Positions 1-8,140 of a DNA stretch of 64,000 bases are shown here, piece after piece. The position numbers and the translations under genes are program-made. Source of the stretch: Paenibacillus agri (GTDB lineage Bacteria > Bacillota > Bacilli > Paenibacillales > Paenibacillaceae); the NCBI RefSeq assembly GCF_013359945.1, contig NZ_JABWCS010000221.1, forward strand, positions 434,001 to 498,000, written 5' to 3'. Every line of letters begins with the position of its first letter. The first letter of the stretch is position 1. The notes under the pieces were generated by a model. It searched no databases. It had not been told where the DNA came from and saw only the letters and a program-made list of their open reading frames with translations.

Positions 1-2
1 GT

Positions 3-920
3 CACTGGGAAATCATGGGGCTGTATATTGATACGCCTTTCCGTGTCTTTGAGCATGGCTTCCCGGAGGCGCTGATTACCCAAATTGAGCAAAAGACCGG
101 GCGCAAAATCATCGGTAACAAGCCGGCTAGCGGAACAGAAATTATAGACGAGCTGGGTGAGGAGCATGTGAAGACAGGGGCGCTCATCGTATACACCTCT
201 GCGGATTCCGTGCTGCAAATCGCAGCCCATGAGGATATTGTGCCGTTAAAAGAGCTTTATGAGATTTGTGAATACTGCCGGGAAATTACGCTCGAAGATC
301 CTTACATGCTGGGTAGAATTATTGCCAGACCGTTCGTTGGTGAGGCGGGTAACTTCAAGCGTACCGCGAACCGTCATGACTATGCGCTGAAGCCTTTTAG
401 TCCAACAGTGATGAATGCCTTGAAGGAAGCTGACTATGATGTAATCGCCTTGGGGAAAATATCGGATATTTACGATGGTGAAGGTGTTACACAGAGTATC
501 CGTACGGTGTCCAATTCGGACGGGATGGATAAAATCATCGCCACACTGGATGAACCTTTCCATGGACTCAGCTTCTTAAATCTGGTAGACTTTGATGCGT
601 TGTACGGCCACCGCCGGGACCCGCAGGGCTATGCTGATGCTCTGGAGGATTTCGATACCAGGCTGCCTGAAGTGTTCGCCAAAATGACCAGTGACGATCT
701 TCTGATCATCACCGCGGATCACGGAAATGATCCTACCTACCGCGGAACGGATCACACCCGTGAGTATGTGCCGCTTCTGGTCTATTCGCCGCGCTTTGCG
801 GGAGGCGGACAAGCCTTGCCAATCCGGAAAACCTTTGCAGATATCGGAGCAACCGTGGCTGAGAACTTTAACGTCACCATGCCGGAGTATGGTAAGAGCT
901 TTTTAACGGATCTGAAATAA
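3..920 (+). CDS. deoB: Phosphopentomutase, 5'-truncated by the window edge
   Basis: Phosphopentomutase interconverts (deoxy)ribose 1-phosphate and 5-phosphate in cytosolic nucleoside catabolism. The reading frame is already open at base 3 and reads [16 protein letters not shown], a well conserved internal DeoB segment, so the ATG at 15 is internal and roughly the first 85 residues are missing. Further alkaline-phosphatase-superfamily metal-site motifs are visible: [15 protein letters not shown] and [19 protein letters not shown], which carry the Asp and His ligands of the two-Mn centre. The protein ends normally at TAA. deoD follows 26 nt downstream in the same direction, the usual deo operon pairing. 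Identification is secure; only the N-terminus is unseen. Confidence 0.96.
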   Translation, partial: HWEIMGLYIDTPFRVFEHGFPEALITQIEQKTGRKIIGNKPASGTEIIDELGEEHVKTGALIVYTSADSVLQIAAHEDIVPLKELYEICEYCREITLEDPYMLGRIIARPFVGEAGNFKRTANRHDYALKPFSPTVMNALKEADYDVIALGKISDIYDGEGVTQSIRTVSNSDGMDKIIATLDEPFHGLSFLNLVDFDALYGHRRDPQGYADALEDFDTRLPEVFAKMTSDDLLIITADHGNDPTYRGTDHTREYVPLLVYSPRFAGGGQALPIRKTFADIGATVAENFNVTMPEYGKSFLTDLK

Positions 921-946
921 TTAACCAGCCTAAAGGAGAAATGACC

Positions 947-1654
947 ATGAGTGTTCATATTGGAGCCAAAGCAGGCGAGATTGCCGAAACGGTACTATTA
1001 CCGGGAGATCCGCTTCGTGCGAAGTTTATCGCCGAGACTTATCTTGAGGATGTTACCTGCTATAACCAGGTCCGCGGTATGCTCGGATTTACCGGAACCT
1101 ATAAAGGCCAGAAGATTTCTGTACAAGGGACAGGAATGGGTGTACCTTCCATCAGTATCTATGTTAATGAATTGATCCGCGAGTATGGCGTGAAGAACCT
1201 GGTTCGCGTCGGTACCTGTGGTGCCATGCAGGAAAGCGTTCGTGTTCGCGAGGTCATTCTCGCCCAAGCTTCCTGTACGGATTCCAGTGTGAACCGTCAC
1301 GTATTCGGGGGTTATGACTTCTCGCCGATCGCGAATTTCCAAATGCTAAAGTCTGCCTATGAGCGTGGTACTGCTAAAGGTCTGAAAATGCATGTCGGTA
1401 ACGTCTTCTGCTCGGACACGTTCTACCGTGATGACAAAGCCATTGTACAAAAGCTGATGGATCATGGTGTGCTGGGTGTAGAGATGGAGAGCACTGCTCT
1501 TTACACACTGGCTGCAAAATACGGCGTGAACGCTCTTACGATCCTGACTGTAAGCGACCATCTATTGACTGGAGAAGAAACAACCTCCGAAGAACGTCAA
1601 AGCACGTTCAACGACATGATGGAAGTAGCACTGGATACAGTGCATTCCCTGTAA
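947..1654 (+). CDS. deoD: Purine nucleoside phosphorylase, DeoD type
   Basis: Cytosolic hexameric phosphorylase that splits purine (deoxy)nucleosides into base and (deoxy)ribose 1-phosphate, feeding DeoB. The 235-residue length matches the family. Visible motifs are [14 protein letters not shown] near the N-terminus (phosphate loop), [10 protein letters not shown] in the middle, [10 protein letters not shown] (ribose-binding Met-Glu) and [11 protein letters not shown] with the catalytic Asp near residue 205. Two in-frame ATGs exist at 941 and 947. I chose 947 because AAAGGAG at 932-938 is then well spaced and the product begins [15 protein letters not shown] as in other DeoD proteins. It forms an operon with deoB and ends at a hairpin terminator. 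Confidence 0.96.
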   Translation: MSVHIGAKAGEIAETVLLPGDPLRAKFIAETYLEDVTCYNQVRGMLGFTGTYKGQKISVQGTGMGVPSISIYVNELIREYGVKNLVRVGTCGAMQESVRVREVILAQASCTDSSVNRHVFGGYDFSPIANFQMLKSAYERGTAKGLKMHVGNVFCSDTFYRDDKAIVQKLMDHGVLGVEMESTALYTLAAKYGVNALTILTVSDHLLTGEETTSEERQSTFNDMMEVALDTVHSL

Positions 1655-1668
1655 TGGCATAAGCAAGT

Positions 1669-1715
1669 AAAGACATCCTTGTACCGGAAACGGTCGGCAG
1701 GGATGTCTTTTTTTA
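1669..1715 (+). terminator. Rho-independent terminator of the deo operon
   Basis: Inverted repeat AAGACATCC / GGATGTCTT separated by about 25 nt and followed by a run of T. It lies between deoD and the convergent LysR gene and could serve both. Confidence 0.8.
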
Positions 1716-1716
1716 T

Positions 1717-2610
1717 TTAATGAATAACGGCAATCGCTGAGAATTTCTCTACAAGTGGCTCGACATGCTCCTGCTGCCTTGTGCACATCACTATGGTGTT
1801 CTTCAACTTCACACCAGTGACGTTGACTTTAGCCAGCTCCCCGCGCGCCACGTATGGCTTAGCCACCAGTGATGAGATGAAGCTTGCTCCATAACCGGCA
1901 CGAACGGCATGAATAGCCCCGCTCATTCCGTTAAATTGCAGTTCTATAGCAGGGGGTGTGAGCTGTTGCTCCCTGCATAATTCAATAAGCCGTTCCCGGG
2001 CTACGCTGCCTGCTTCCCGCATAATGAAGGGCTCTCCGAGCATGTCGACCAACGTGATTACCTTGTTAGCATACTTATGCTCTGGAGACACCACGAACCA
2101 GAACTCGTCATCATACAATTCTGTCCAGTGGAGCCCTTGCGCAATTGGCAGGGGCATGTCCCCTAGGCCGTAGATCGCGACATCTGCTTCGAAATTCATT
2201 AATTTCTCAAGGGCTTCCCGGGAATTGGCTGTGCTGATCTGCACCTCCACCTCCGCGTACTTCTTCTTGAACAAAGCGGCCCAGGACGGAATCAGAATAC
2301 TGGTAGCCAGGTAATTGCCGACAATCCGCAGCTTGCCTTTGGGATGGCTGTGATGATCCTCGATGCGCAGCTGCACTTGTTCTTCAAGTGCAAACAGCTT
2401 TTGAAGCGGCTGGATCAGCTGCTCTCCAAGAGGTGTAAGTACAAGTTGTCTACCCTGTATCTCAAATAATAGGATGCTGTGTTCCTTCTCAAACTTATGG
2501 ATTTGGGCCGAAATGGCAGGTTGGCTGATATTCAGCTTCTGCGAGGCCCGAGTTACGCTGCCTGTAGTGGCAACTGTGTAGAACAGCCTCAAGACATGAA
2601 GATTTAACAT
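1717..2610 (-). CDS. LysR-family transcriptional regulator
   Basis: A 297-residue DNA-binding regulator of standard LysR length. The N-terminal winged helix-turn-helix (residues about 1-60) contains LFYTVATTGSVTRASQKLN and ISQPAISAQIHKFEKE, the typical recognition region. The rest is a periplasmic-binding-like effector domain. It is transcribed divergently from the histidine phosphatase gene, and the AT-rich 117-bp gap holds a small palindrome, ATCTATAGAT, that could be its binding site. The general build resembles CysL/YwfK-type regulators, but the effector cannot be told from sequence. Confident in family, not in target. Confidence 0.9.
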   Translation of the reverse strand: MLNLHVLRLFYTVATTGSVTRASQKLNISQPAISAQIHKFEKEHSILLFEIQGRQLVLTPLGEQLIQPLQKLFALEEQVQLRIEDHHSHPKGKLRIVGNYLATSILIPSWAALFKKKYAEVEVQISTANSREALEKLMNFEADVAIYGLGDMPLPIAQGLHWTELYDDEFWFVVSPEHKYANKVITLVDMLGEPFIMREAGSVARERLIELCREQQLTPPAIELQFNGMSGAIHAVRAGYGASFISSLVAKPYVARGELAKVNVTGVKLKNTIVMCTRQQEHVEPLVEKFSAIAVIH

Positions 2611-2727
2611 AGATTACGCCGCACCTCTTTATATACTGAAGTTATATATTATAGATATTATATAATTTTAATCTATAGATATACATAGTATACTCCAATT
2701 ACATTCACAGCGAAGGAGAGATACAGC

Positions 2728-3348
2728 ATGACTGAGACTACATTGTATTTGACGAGACATGGCCAGACCGAGTGGAATTTGCAGGGTCGGATGCAGGGAC
2801 ATCAGGATTCTCCGTTAACCATTACAGGGAAAGAGCAGGCCGAATGGCTTCAAGAACGATTGCAGAAGGTGCCATTTGAGGCCATCTACAGCAGTACTAG
2901 TCCAAGGGCGATAAGCACGGCCCATATTATTCAGGGCGACAGACCTGGGGAACTGCGGACCAAAGCTGAGTTAAGAGAGATCAACATGGGTCTGTGGGAA
3001 GGACAGCTTATTGAAGACAATCGGGTGAAAGATGCAGAGCAGTTTCATAATTTCTGGGAGGCCCCCCACCTGTATCAGCCATCCGGCGAGGGAGAGAGCT
3101 ACGCGGCACTGCTGGAACGGGTGATTCCTGCTGTGGAGGATATCATGGGCAAACATACTGGAGGCAATGTACTTTTGGTGACGCATCGTATTACCTTGAA
3201 GGTCATTATGGGATATTATCTGGGCAAAAAGCTGCACGAGCTAAGAGAGCTGCCCGACATTTTGTCGACCAGCCTTAGCAAAATCGTACTGTGCAACGGT
3301 GATGTTCACGTAGAACTCTATGGTGACACCTCACATTATAAAGAATAG
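2728..3348 (+). CDS. Histidine phosphatase family protein (phosphoglycerate mutase-like)
   Basis: A 206-residue cytosolic enzyme of the histidine phosphatase superfamily. The catalytic RHG motif is at the N-terminus (LTRHGQTEWN, phospho-acceptor His about residue 11). The acid residue lies in LREINMGLWEG and the second catalytic His in VLLVTHRITLK. These are the residues needed for phosphomonoester hydrolysis through a phosphohistidine. Close relatives include PhoE- and CobC-like phosphatases and cofactor-dependent mutases; the substrate cannot be assigned. GAAGGAGAG sits upstream of the ATG. Its 3' end is only 3 nt from the convergent kinase gene. Confidence 0.88.
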   Translation: MTETTLYLTRHGQTEWNLQGRMQGHQDSPLTITGKEQAEWLQERLQKVPFEAIYSSTSPRAISTAHIIQGDRPGELRTKAELREINMGLWEGQLIEDNRVKDAEQFHNFWEAPHLYQPSGEGESYAALLERVIPAVEDIMGKHTGGNVLLVTHRITLKVIMGYYLGKKLHELRELPDILSTSLSKIVLCNGDVHVELYGDTSHYKE

Positions 3349-3351
3349 GAA

Positions 3352-4335
3352 TTACTCCCAATAGGGTGTTCCGGTAAACAGGAAGGACTCTTCATTGATA
3401 TAGTGTCTGAATTCTCTATGTGCTAACTTGCTAATATGATCGGGGAACCATTCCATTACATCGGGCAGTCCGAGCCAGAAATTCATGGTTTCAAGCTGTG
3501 TAGCGACGAAAAAGCCTTCTAGTAGTAGGATATGATCCTCGGGTAGTGGAAAATGCTTGGCATAGGCCGCAATCATTGGCTGTCTGAACGCCGGATGAAT
3601 ATAAGAGAACGCCCAGCCAAGGTCGCCCAGGAAATATCCAAACCCGCATGCTCCAAAGTCGATCGGGCAGGCTTCACCGTTATTAAATATAAAATTACTT
3701 GGGATCAGGTCGGCGTGAATCATCCCCCAGTTGTCCTTATTTCTCTCTAAACGATCCTTCATCAGTATTGCTTTATTGCCAGCTTCAAGCAACACAGCCG
3801 TGTCTGCTGGATCGAGTGTACCACTTGCCGCCAAAGTTTTGATTTTATCAAGAGCTTGCAAAATGCGGGTTCGGTCAAAAGAAGGACGGGTGAATGAGGC
3901 AGGAACGTTCCATGCTGCTGACTGCTTATGCAGCCTACCGATCATATGCCCAACCTGTTCAGCATCTTCTACGGTAGGGATAAAAGGCTTTTGTTCACCT
4001 TCTATCCAGCTGATTAATGTACAACTGATACCATCCACATCGGAGACGAAATGTCCCTGTGTATTCCTGTATGGCCTTGGAGTGATTAGATCTTCCTTTT
4101 CAGCTAGAGCTTCCAGCCATACCATTTCTGATGCGAGGACATTCGGTTCAGTCCAGATATCCTCCATAGTCGCACTATTGGACTGGTGAAATCGCAGGCT
4201 ATAGCTATTATTATGAATATCAGTAACCTTATAAATCAAATTTGCACTTTGACCGATAAGCTGAACGGAATCTGCCTGAATATGATATTGCTGTAGTGCT
4301 GAAGCAGCTTTACCTAAGATCTGATCCAAAATCAT
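3352..4335 (-). CDS. Aminoglycoside phosphotransferase-like (APH) kinase
   Basis: A 327-residue protein with the APH/choline-kinase fold. The catalytic loop MIHADLIPSNFIF (His207, Asp209, Asn214) and the metal-binding PIDFGACGFG (Asp226) are both intact. The N-terminal lobe has LIGQSANLIYKVTD, corresponding to the nucleotide-binding region. Such proteins phosphorylate small molecules such as aminoglycosides, homoserine, choline or sugars. No neighbour hints at the substrate, so resistance should not be inferred. It is convergent with the phosphatase gene and appears monocistronic. Confidence 0.85.
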   Translation of the reverse strand: MILDQILGKAASALQQYHIQADSVQLIGQSANLIYKVTDIHNNSYSLRFHQSNSATMEDIWTEPNVLASEMVWLEALAEKEDLITPRPYRNTQGHFVSDVDGISCTLISWIEGEQKPFIPTVEDAEQVGHMIGRLHKQSAAWNVPASFTRPSFDRTRILQALDKIKTLAASGTLDPADTAVLLEAGNKAILMKDRLERNKDNWGMIHADLIPSNFIFNNGEACPIDFGACGFGYFLGDLGWAFSYIHPAFRQPMIAAYAKHFPLPEDHILLLEGFFVATQLETMNFWLGLPDVMEWFPDHISKLAHREFRHYINEESFLFTGTPYWE

Positions 4336-4528
4336 GCCCCCATCAATGAATTATTTGTTCCATTGTATCAAAAGAATAACAGGAATATTAAGGTAGAAAT
4401 TGGTTATAAGTGAATAATACCAGACTACAGGATTGTGTTTCCGCGCATGCCCAAGCAAGAGGCGAATGAACTACATATGTTGTGGTGTACTCAATTATGA
4501 GGGTTCATGACGAAGGAGGAAGAAAATT

Positions 4529-4660
4529 ATGAGTGAAAAAGTCGCAGGAGCAGCGTGGGGTCACCACCATCATCACCCTCACGTAGGGTTTACATCCACA
4601 GGTGCTATTCTTGTACTGTACATCTTGTTGGTCATTATTCTTAGTGCATGCTTTATCTAA
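4529..4660 (+). CDS. YjcZ-family small sporulation-type protein, histidine-rich variant
   Basis: A 43-residue gene preceded by a strong GAAGGAGGA site. The product is a short polar head (MSEKVAGAAWG), a run of five His then Pro-His, and the segment GFTSTGAILVLYILLVII that forms a single hydrophobic helix. The GFTS..AILVL.ILLVII signature is shared with the next small gene and with YjcZ-type proteins of Bacillus and Paenibacillus, which are abundant in sporulating cells and are usually Gly/Tyr-rich. The His cluster in place of the Gly repeats is unusual and could bind metal (inference). The gap of 193 bp upstream shows no other gene. It has its own terminator. Confidence 0.8.
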   Translation: MSEKVAGAAWGHHHHHPHVGFTSTGAILVLYILLVIILSACFI

Positions 4661-4700
4661 ATAATACTTTAGTTTGTAAAGGAAAGTAAGTACTCCAGAG

Positions 4701-4729
4701 ATGACCTCCGAATGTTGGGGGTCATTTTT
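4701..4729 (+). terminator. Rho-independent terminator
   Basis: Stem ATGACCTCC / GGGGGTCAT with a 7-nt loop, followed by TTTTT, between the two YjcZ-like micro-genes. Confidence 0.8.
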
Positions 4730-4794
4730 CATGGATAAAAATTATTTAAATTTTGTTTTATTTCTCATTCACCCAAGCGGAAAGGTCAGATATG

Positions 4795-4803
4795 CATATT
4801 CTA
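4795..4803 (+). promoter_or_regulatory. Possible sigma-E/sigma-K-type -10 element
   Basis: CATATTCTA fits the mother-cell sigma -10 pattern CATANNNTA and lies 33 nt before the start of the second YjcZ-like gene, after the preceding terminator. No clear -35 element is visible at the expected distance, so this is only suggestive. It agrees with the sporulation association of the family. Confidence 0.3.
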
Positions 4804-4835
4804 AGCTGTACTCAAAAATAAAGGAGGAATTACAA

Positions 4836-4952
4836 ATGAGTGAAGTTGGCGGAGTTGGCGGAGTTGGCGGATACGGTGGTTTTACATCTACAACAGCAAT
4901 TCTTGTTTTGTTTATTTTGCTGGTCATCATCTCTAAAGCGTTTGTTATCTAA
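4836..4952 (+). CDS. YjcZ-family small sporulation-type protein
   Basis: A 38-residue protein. The N-terminus is a Gly/Val repeat (GGVGGVGGYGG) and the C-terminus is one membrane helix, FTSTTAILVLFILLVIISK, as in YjcZ-type sporulation proteins. The frame stays open upstream to 4701, but the start at 4836 is set by a perfect AAGGAGG at 4821-4827. Compared with the His-rich paralogue just upstream, the tail is nearly the same and only the head differs. The pair is probably a tandem duplication. Spore-coat or membrane association is known for the family only in general terms. Confidence 0.82.
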   Translation: MSEVGGVGGVGGYGGFTSTTAILVLFILLVIISKAFVI

Positions 4953-4994
4953 CCTTTAAGTTTTTCTTGTGTTAAGGTTTTGCACCCATGTGAC

Positions 4995-5024
4995 AATCGC
5001 CAGTACACGTACTGGCGATTTTTT
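4995..5024 (+). terminator. Rho-independent terminator
   Basis: A perfect 11-bp stem, AATCGCCAGTA / TACTGGCGATT, with a 4-nt loop and T run, just after the second YjcZ-like gene. The remaining 160 bp up to the kinase gene shows nothing recognisable. Confidence 0.88.
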
Positions 5025-5186
5025 GATGTACATACAACTCTTTAGGAGATCATATGCTCTGAGGCTTAAGAAAGATTGACAATCCGATGAAGCTTGATGT
5101 AACCTACCTAAACCCATACAGCGGGAGGCTGAAGCGTTGAAGAATCATTTGAGCTTATCGATAAGAGTGAAGACAGAGGGGAAGAG

Positions 5187-6974
5187 ATGCTTTTGAAATG
5201 GCCAGGCTGTATCTATCGGTGGATATCAGAGCCTTTTAAACGGACGATCCGCAGCAAGCTTATCTTAATTATGCTTTGTATTTCTGTCATTCCAATTATT
5301 GTAGTGACATGGCTGGCGACTGAGAATACCCGAAAAGTAATGGAACAAGAGGTAATCCAGTCCAATCTCTCCAAAATTGCCTGGTCGGGCGAGGCGGTAG
5401 ACAAGAATTTTACCCAACTCAATAATATGATTTACACGATCCTTATCAGCCCGACACTAAATGAGTATACGAAGGAAGAGGATGGAAGTGTGTCAGACCA
5501 ATTTACCGTCCAGCGCAATGTTATCAATAACATTACGTCGATCTTCTATTCCGGCTATAACAGTCTCGTGGAGATTCAGCTGTATCTCAAGGAGAAGAAC
5601 AAGCTGTTTACCATTAACGATATGCGGGACACTATCCAGTCTCCTGTAGCGGATACTCCAATCTGGCGTGATATTGTGGAGCAGCAAGCGGATTATATTA
5701 TTAAAGATAGCGATGGTTCATCAGCGAACTTTAACCTGATTCGGAGCATCAATCGGTTTGAGAATAAAGACAAGCTGGGTAGCATCAGATTTGAAGTGAA
5801 GTGGAAGATGATGGATAATGCGCTGGGGTTATTGAACTCAGAGCAGGAAGCAGGGGTATATATCGTTAACTCCGGCGGCAAGGTGATGTATCAGCTTAAA
5901 GAAGGCACCATGCCAGCTACGAAAGATGTAGATTGGTCCGCGCAGGGAACCGGCTATATTCGTACTTCTGATCATTATATCTTTTATAATTACTTGGAGC
6001 CGTGGGGGCTGTCAGTAGTTAAAGTACTGCCTGTGAGCTATGTTATGCAGAGCGGTTCTGTCATTCAAACCAATGGTTTGATTATCGGAGTGTTGTCTGC
6101 TTTACTGTCGGCTTTGATTGCCGCATTTGTAGCCTACAGAGTAGCGGGACCCATTGTCCGTCTGGCCCGATCCATGAGTGGATTGAACTGGCTTAAGGGT
6201 GAAGGAGTTCCCCATTCCAATCGTGAGGATGAAATCGGGATGCTGGAGAAGAGATTCCAGACCATGTCCAGCCGGATTCGTGAGCATATCCGCAACGAAT
6301 ATACCATCAATCTGGAGAGGCAGACGGCCCAATTGAAAGCGCTGCAAGCGCAGATCAATCCGCATTTTCTGCAAAACACACTGCAGATGATCGGTAGTAT
6401 GGCCTATTCTAAAAAACCGAGTGATATCTACAGCATCATTCAATCGCTTAGTGATATGTTCCGCTATACGATCCGTGATCCGGGAGAGCTGACTACGCTT
6501 GCCATGGAAATCAAGCACTTAAACAACTATATGAACATTCAACAGCAGCGTTATGCCGATAAGCTGAATTATGAAGTGGAGATTCCTCCGCTGTGGGAGG
6601 ATATCCTCGTTCCGAAGCTGTCGCTTCATCCCTTGGTGGAGAATGCGTTCATGCACGGTTTTGATCGTAAAAAAGGGGTTTGGAATCTCAGCCTCCGTCT
6701 GGTTCCGTACCAGAACGGTCTGCTGATTCAGGTCGAGGATAATGGAATGGGGATCTCCCCGGACCGATTGGAAGAAGTACGTGCCCGATTGGCCGAGCCG
6801 CTTGACCCTTACTGGACCAGTGGAAATTCGATAGGACTGTATAATGTAAGTGCCCGGATCAAGCTTTATTTTGGCGAAAAGTACGGAGTGATAATTAACA
6901 ATCAACCTGATGGCGGTGCCCGGGTGAGTATGTATATCCCTATAGTGAAGGTTGGTGAGCAGCATGAATATTAA
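5187..6974 (+). CDS. YesM-type membrane sensor histidine kinase
   Basis: A 595-residue kinase of the YesM/LytS class that pairs with AraC-type response regulators to sense extracellular carbohydrates. Order: transmembrane helix about 22-42 (LILIMLCISVIPIIVVTWLA), an extracellular sensor of about 250 residues, a second helix about 295-318, a HAMP linker, then the His_kinase domain with the phospho-acceptor in QAQINPHFLQNTLQMI. The ATPase lobe follows with VEDNGMGISP and SIGLYNVSARIKLYFG. GAGGGG precedes the ATG. Its 3' end overlaps the regulator by 11 nt, so the two are translationally coupled. The sugar importer downstream is the likely target. Confidence 0.93.
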   Translation: MLLKWPGCIYRWISEPFKRTIRSKLILIMLCISVIPIIVVTWLATENTRKVMEQEVIQSNLSKIAWSGEAVDKNFTQLNNMIYTILISPTLNEYTKEEDGSVSDQFTVQRNVINNITSIFYSGYNSLVEIQLYLKEKNKLFTINDMRDTIQSPVADTPIWRDIVEQQADYIIKDSDGSSANFNLIRSINRFENKDKLGSIRFEVKWKMMDNALGLLNSEQEAGVYIVNSGGKVMYQLKEGTMPATKDVDWSAQGTGYIRTSDHYIFYNYLEPWGLSVVKVLPVSYVMQSGSVIQTNGLIIGVLSALLSALIAAFVAYRVAGPIVRLARSMSGLNWLKGEGVPHSNREDEIGMLEKRFQTMSSRIREHIRNEYTINLERQTAQLKALQAQINPHFLQNTLQMIGSMAYSKKPSDIYSIIQSLSDMFRYTIRDPGELTTLAMEIKHLNNYMNIQQQRYADKLNYEVEIPPLWEDILVPKLSLHPLVENAFMHGFDRKKGVWNLSLRLVPYQNGLLIQVEDNGMGISPDRLEEVRARLAEPLDPYWTSGNSIGLYNVSARIKLYFGEKYGVIINNQPDGGARVSMYIPIVKVGEQHEY

Positions 6975-8049
6975 CGCCATGATTGTAGATGACGAGCAAT
7001 GGAACCGAGAAATTATTAAAACCTTTGGGAATTGGGAACAGTATGGTATACACCTTGCAGCTGAAGCAGAAGATGGGGAGGAAGCGATCAAGGCAATAGA
7101 GACAGGGGATATTCATATCGTCATTACAGATATGAATATGCCGGGTGTGGATGGAGTCAGGCTGCTGCAATATTTGAATGATCATCATCCAGACATTCGG
7201 ATCATTGTGATCAGCGGGTATGATGATTTCATGTATACACGCCAAGCCATTCGCTGCAGAGCGGACGAATATTTGTTGAAGCCTGTGGATCCCCAGGAAT
7301 TGAATCAGGTGCTGCTGCAGTGCCGGCAAAAGGCAGAAGAAACGCTGCTTAAAAAGTCTGGGGAGGATATGGGTCTAAGATTGGATCTCCTTCAGGCCAT
7401 ACTGACATTTAGGCCAGCATTGGCCGCTCATTATAATGACTTGAATGCGGATAGTCTGCAGGACAGTCTGAATGAGCTGCAGGATAAGCTGATCCTGCTT
7501 GGGGTCACGCCTTCGACACTTCCGCGTATTGGTGAAGAACTGCTGCTGCTGTTACGGGATTTGATGCACAGTAATTCTCAAGAGATTGCGAATGAATATG
7601 CAGAGGAGAATCTGGCAGCCCTTCATACGGTGGATGAGCTGATGCAGCAAGTGTCAGGGATGTATCTTTCTGCGTTGAAGGAACTTGTACAGCATAGAAA
7701 AAATAAGAACCGCTTGAATTTGGAAGAAATTAAGCGTTTTGTGGATCAGAATTTTACAGAGAATATAAAACTGGAAGCCCTGGCGAGATCCTTTTTTGTC
7801 AGCAAGGAGTATTTGAGCAAGGTGTTTAAACAGGAATTTGGGCTGAATCTGACGGATTATATGACCAAATTGCGGATGGAGCGTGCGCGGCATCTGCTGC
7901 TTCATGATCATCTCTCCATCAAGTCTGTGGCTGAGCTGTGTGGCTATGAGGAGCTGGGTTATTTTTACAGAGTGTTCAAGAAGCAATTTGGTCTGGCACC
8001 CGGTGAAATGCGAAAAGGAGAAGGTGAGGTTCAAAATAGTACAAGCTAA
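6964..8049 (+). CDS. YesN-type response regulator, receiver plus AraC HTH
   Basis: A 361-residue cytoplasmic regulator. The receiver domain (about 1-120) shows the acidic pair in MIVDDEQ, the phospho-acceptor Asp in VITDMNMPGVDG, and KPVD with the conserved Lys. A helical linker leads to a C-terminal AraC-type double HTH (about 260-355), with YLSKVFKQEFGLNLTDYMTKLRMERA and a second helix VAELCGYEELGYFYRVFKKQFG. A TTG at 6952 is in frame, but the start at 6964 fits the GGTGAG ribosome site and gives the normal receiver start. It probably activates the following SBP-permease operon when phosphorylated by the kinase. Confidence 0.93.
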   Translation: MNINAMIVDDEQWNREIIKTFGNWEQYGIHLAAEAEDGEEAIKAIETGDIHIVITDMNMPGVDGVRLLQYLNDHHPDIRIIVISGYDDFMYTRQAIRCRADEYLLKPVDPQELNQVLLQCRQKAEETLLKKSGEDMGLRLDLLQAILTFRPALAAHYNDLNADSLQDSLNELQDKLILLGVTPSTLPRIGEELLLLLRDLMHSNSQEIANEYAEENLAALHTVDELMQQVSGMYLSALKELVQHRKNKNRLNLEEIKRFVDQNFTENIKLEALARSFFVSKEYLSKVFKQEFGLNLTDYMTKLRMERARHLLLHDHLSIKSVAELCGYEELGYFYRVFKKQFGLAPGEMRKGEGEVQNSTS

Positions 8050-8072
8050 GAGACTAATTTCGTCTAATTAAC

Positions 8073-8102
8073 CGCTTTCATTTTGGATGTACAATGAAAG
8101 CG
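8073..8102 (+). promoter_or_regulatory. Perfect 10-bp inverted repeat before the sugar-binding protein gene
   Basis: CGCTTTCATT and AATGAAAGCG are separated by 10 nt. No T run follows, so this is not a normal terminator. It lies 38 nt before the lipoprotein start. It may be an operator (10-nt spacing gives about two helical turns centre to centre) or an mRNA hairpin in the leader. Confidence 0.5.
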
Positions 8103-8140
8103 TAAACAAGAACGAGACAACATTTGAGGGGGTTTACAGA

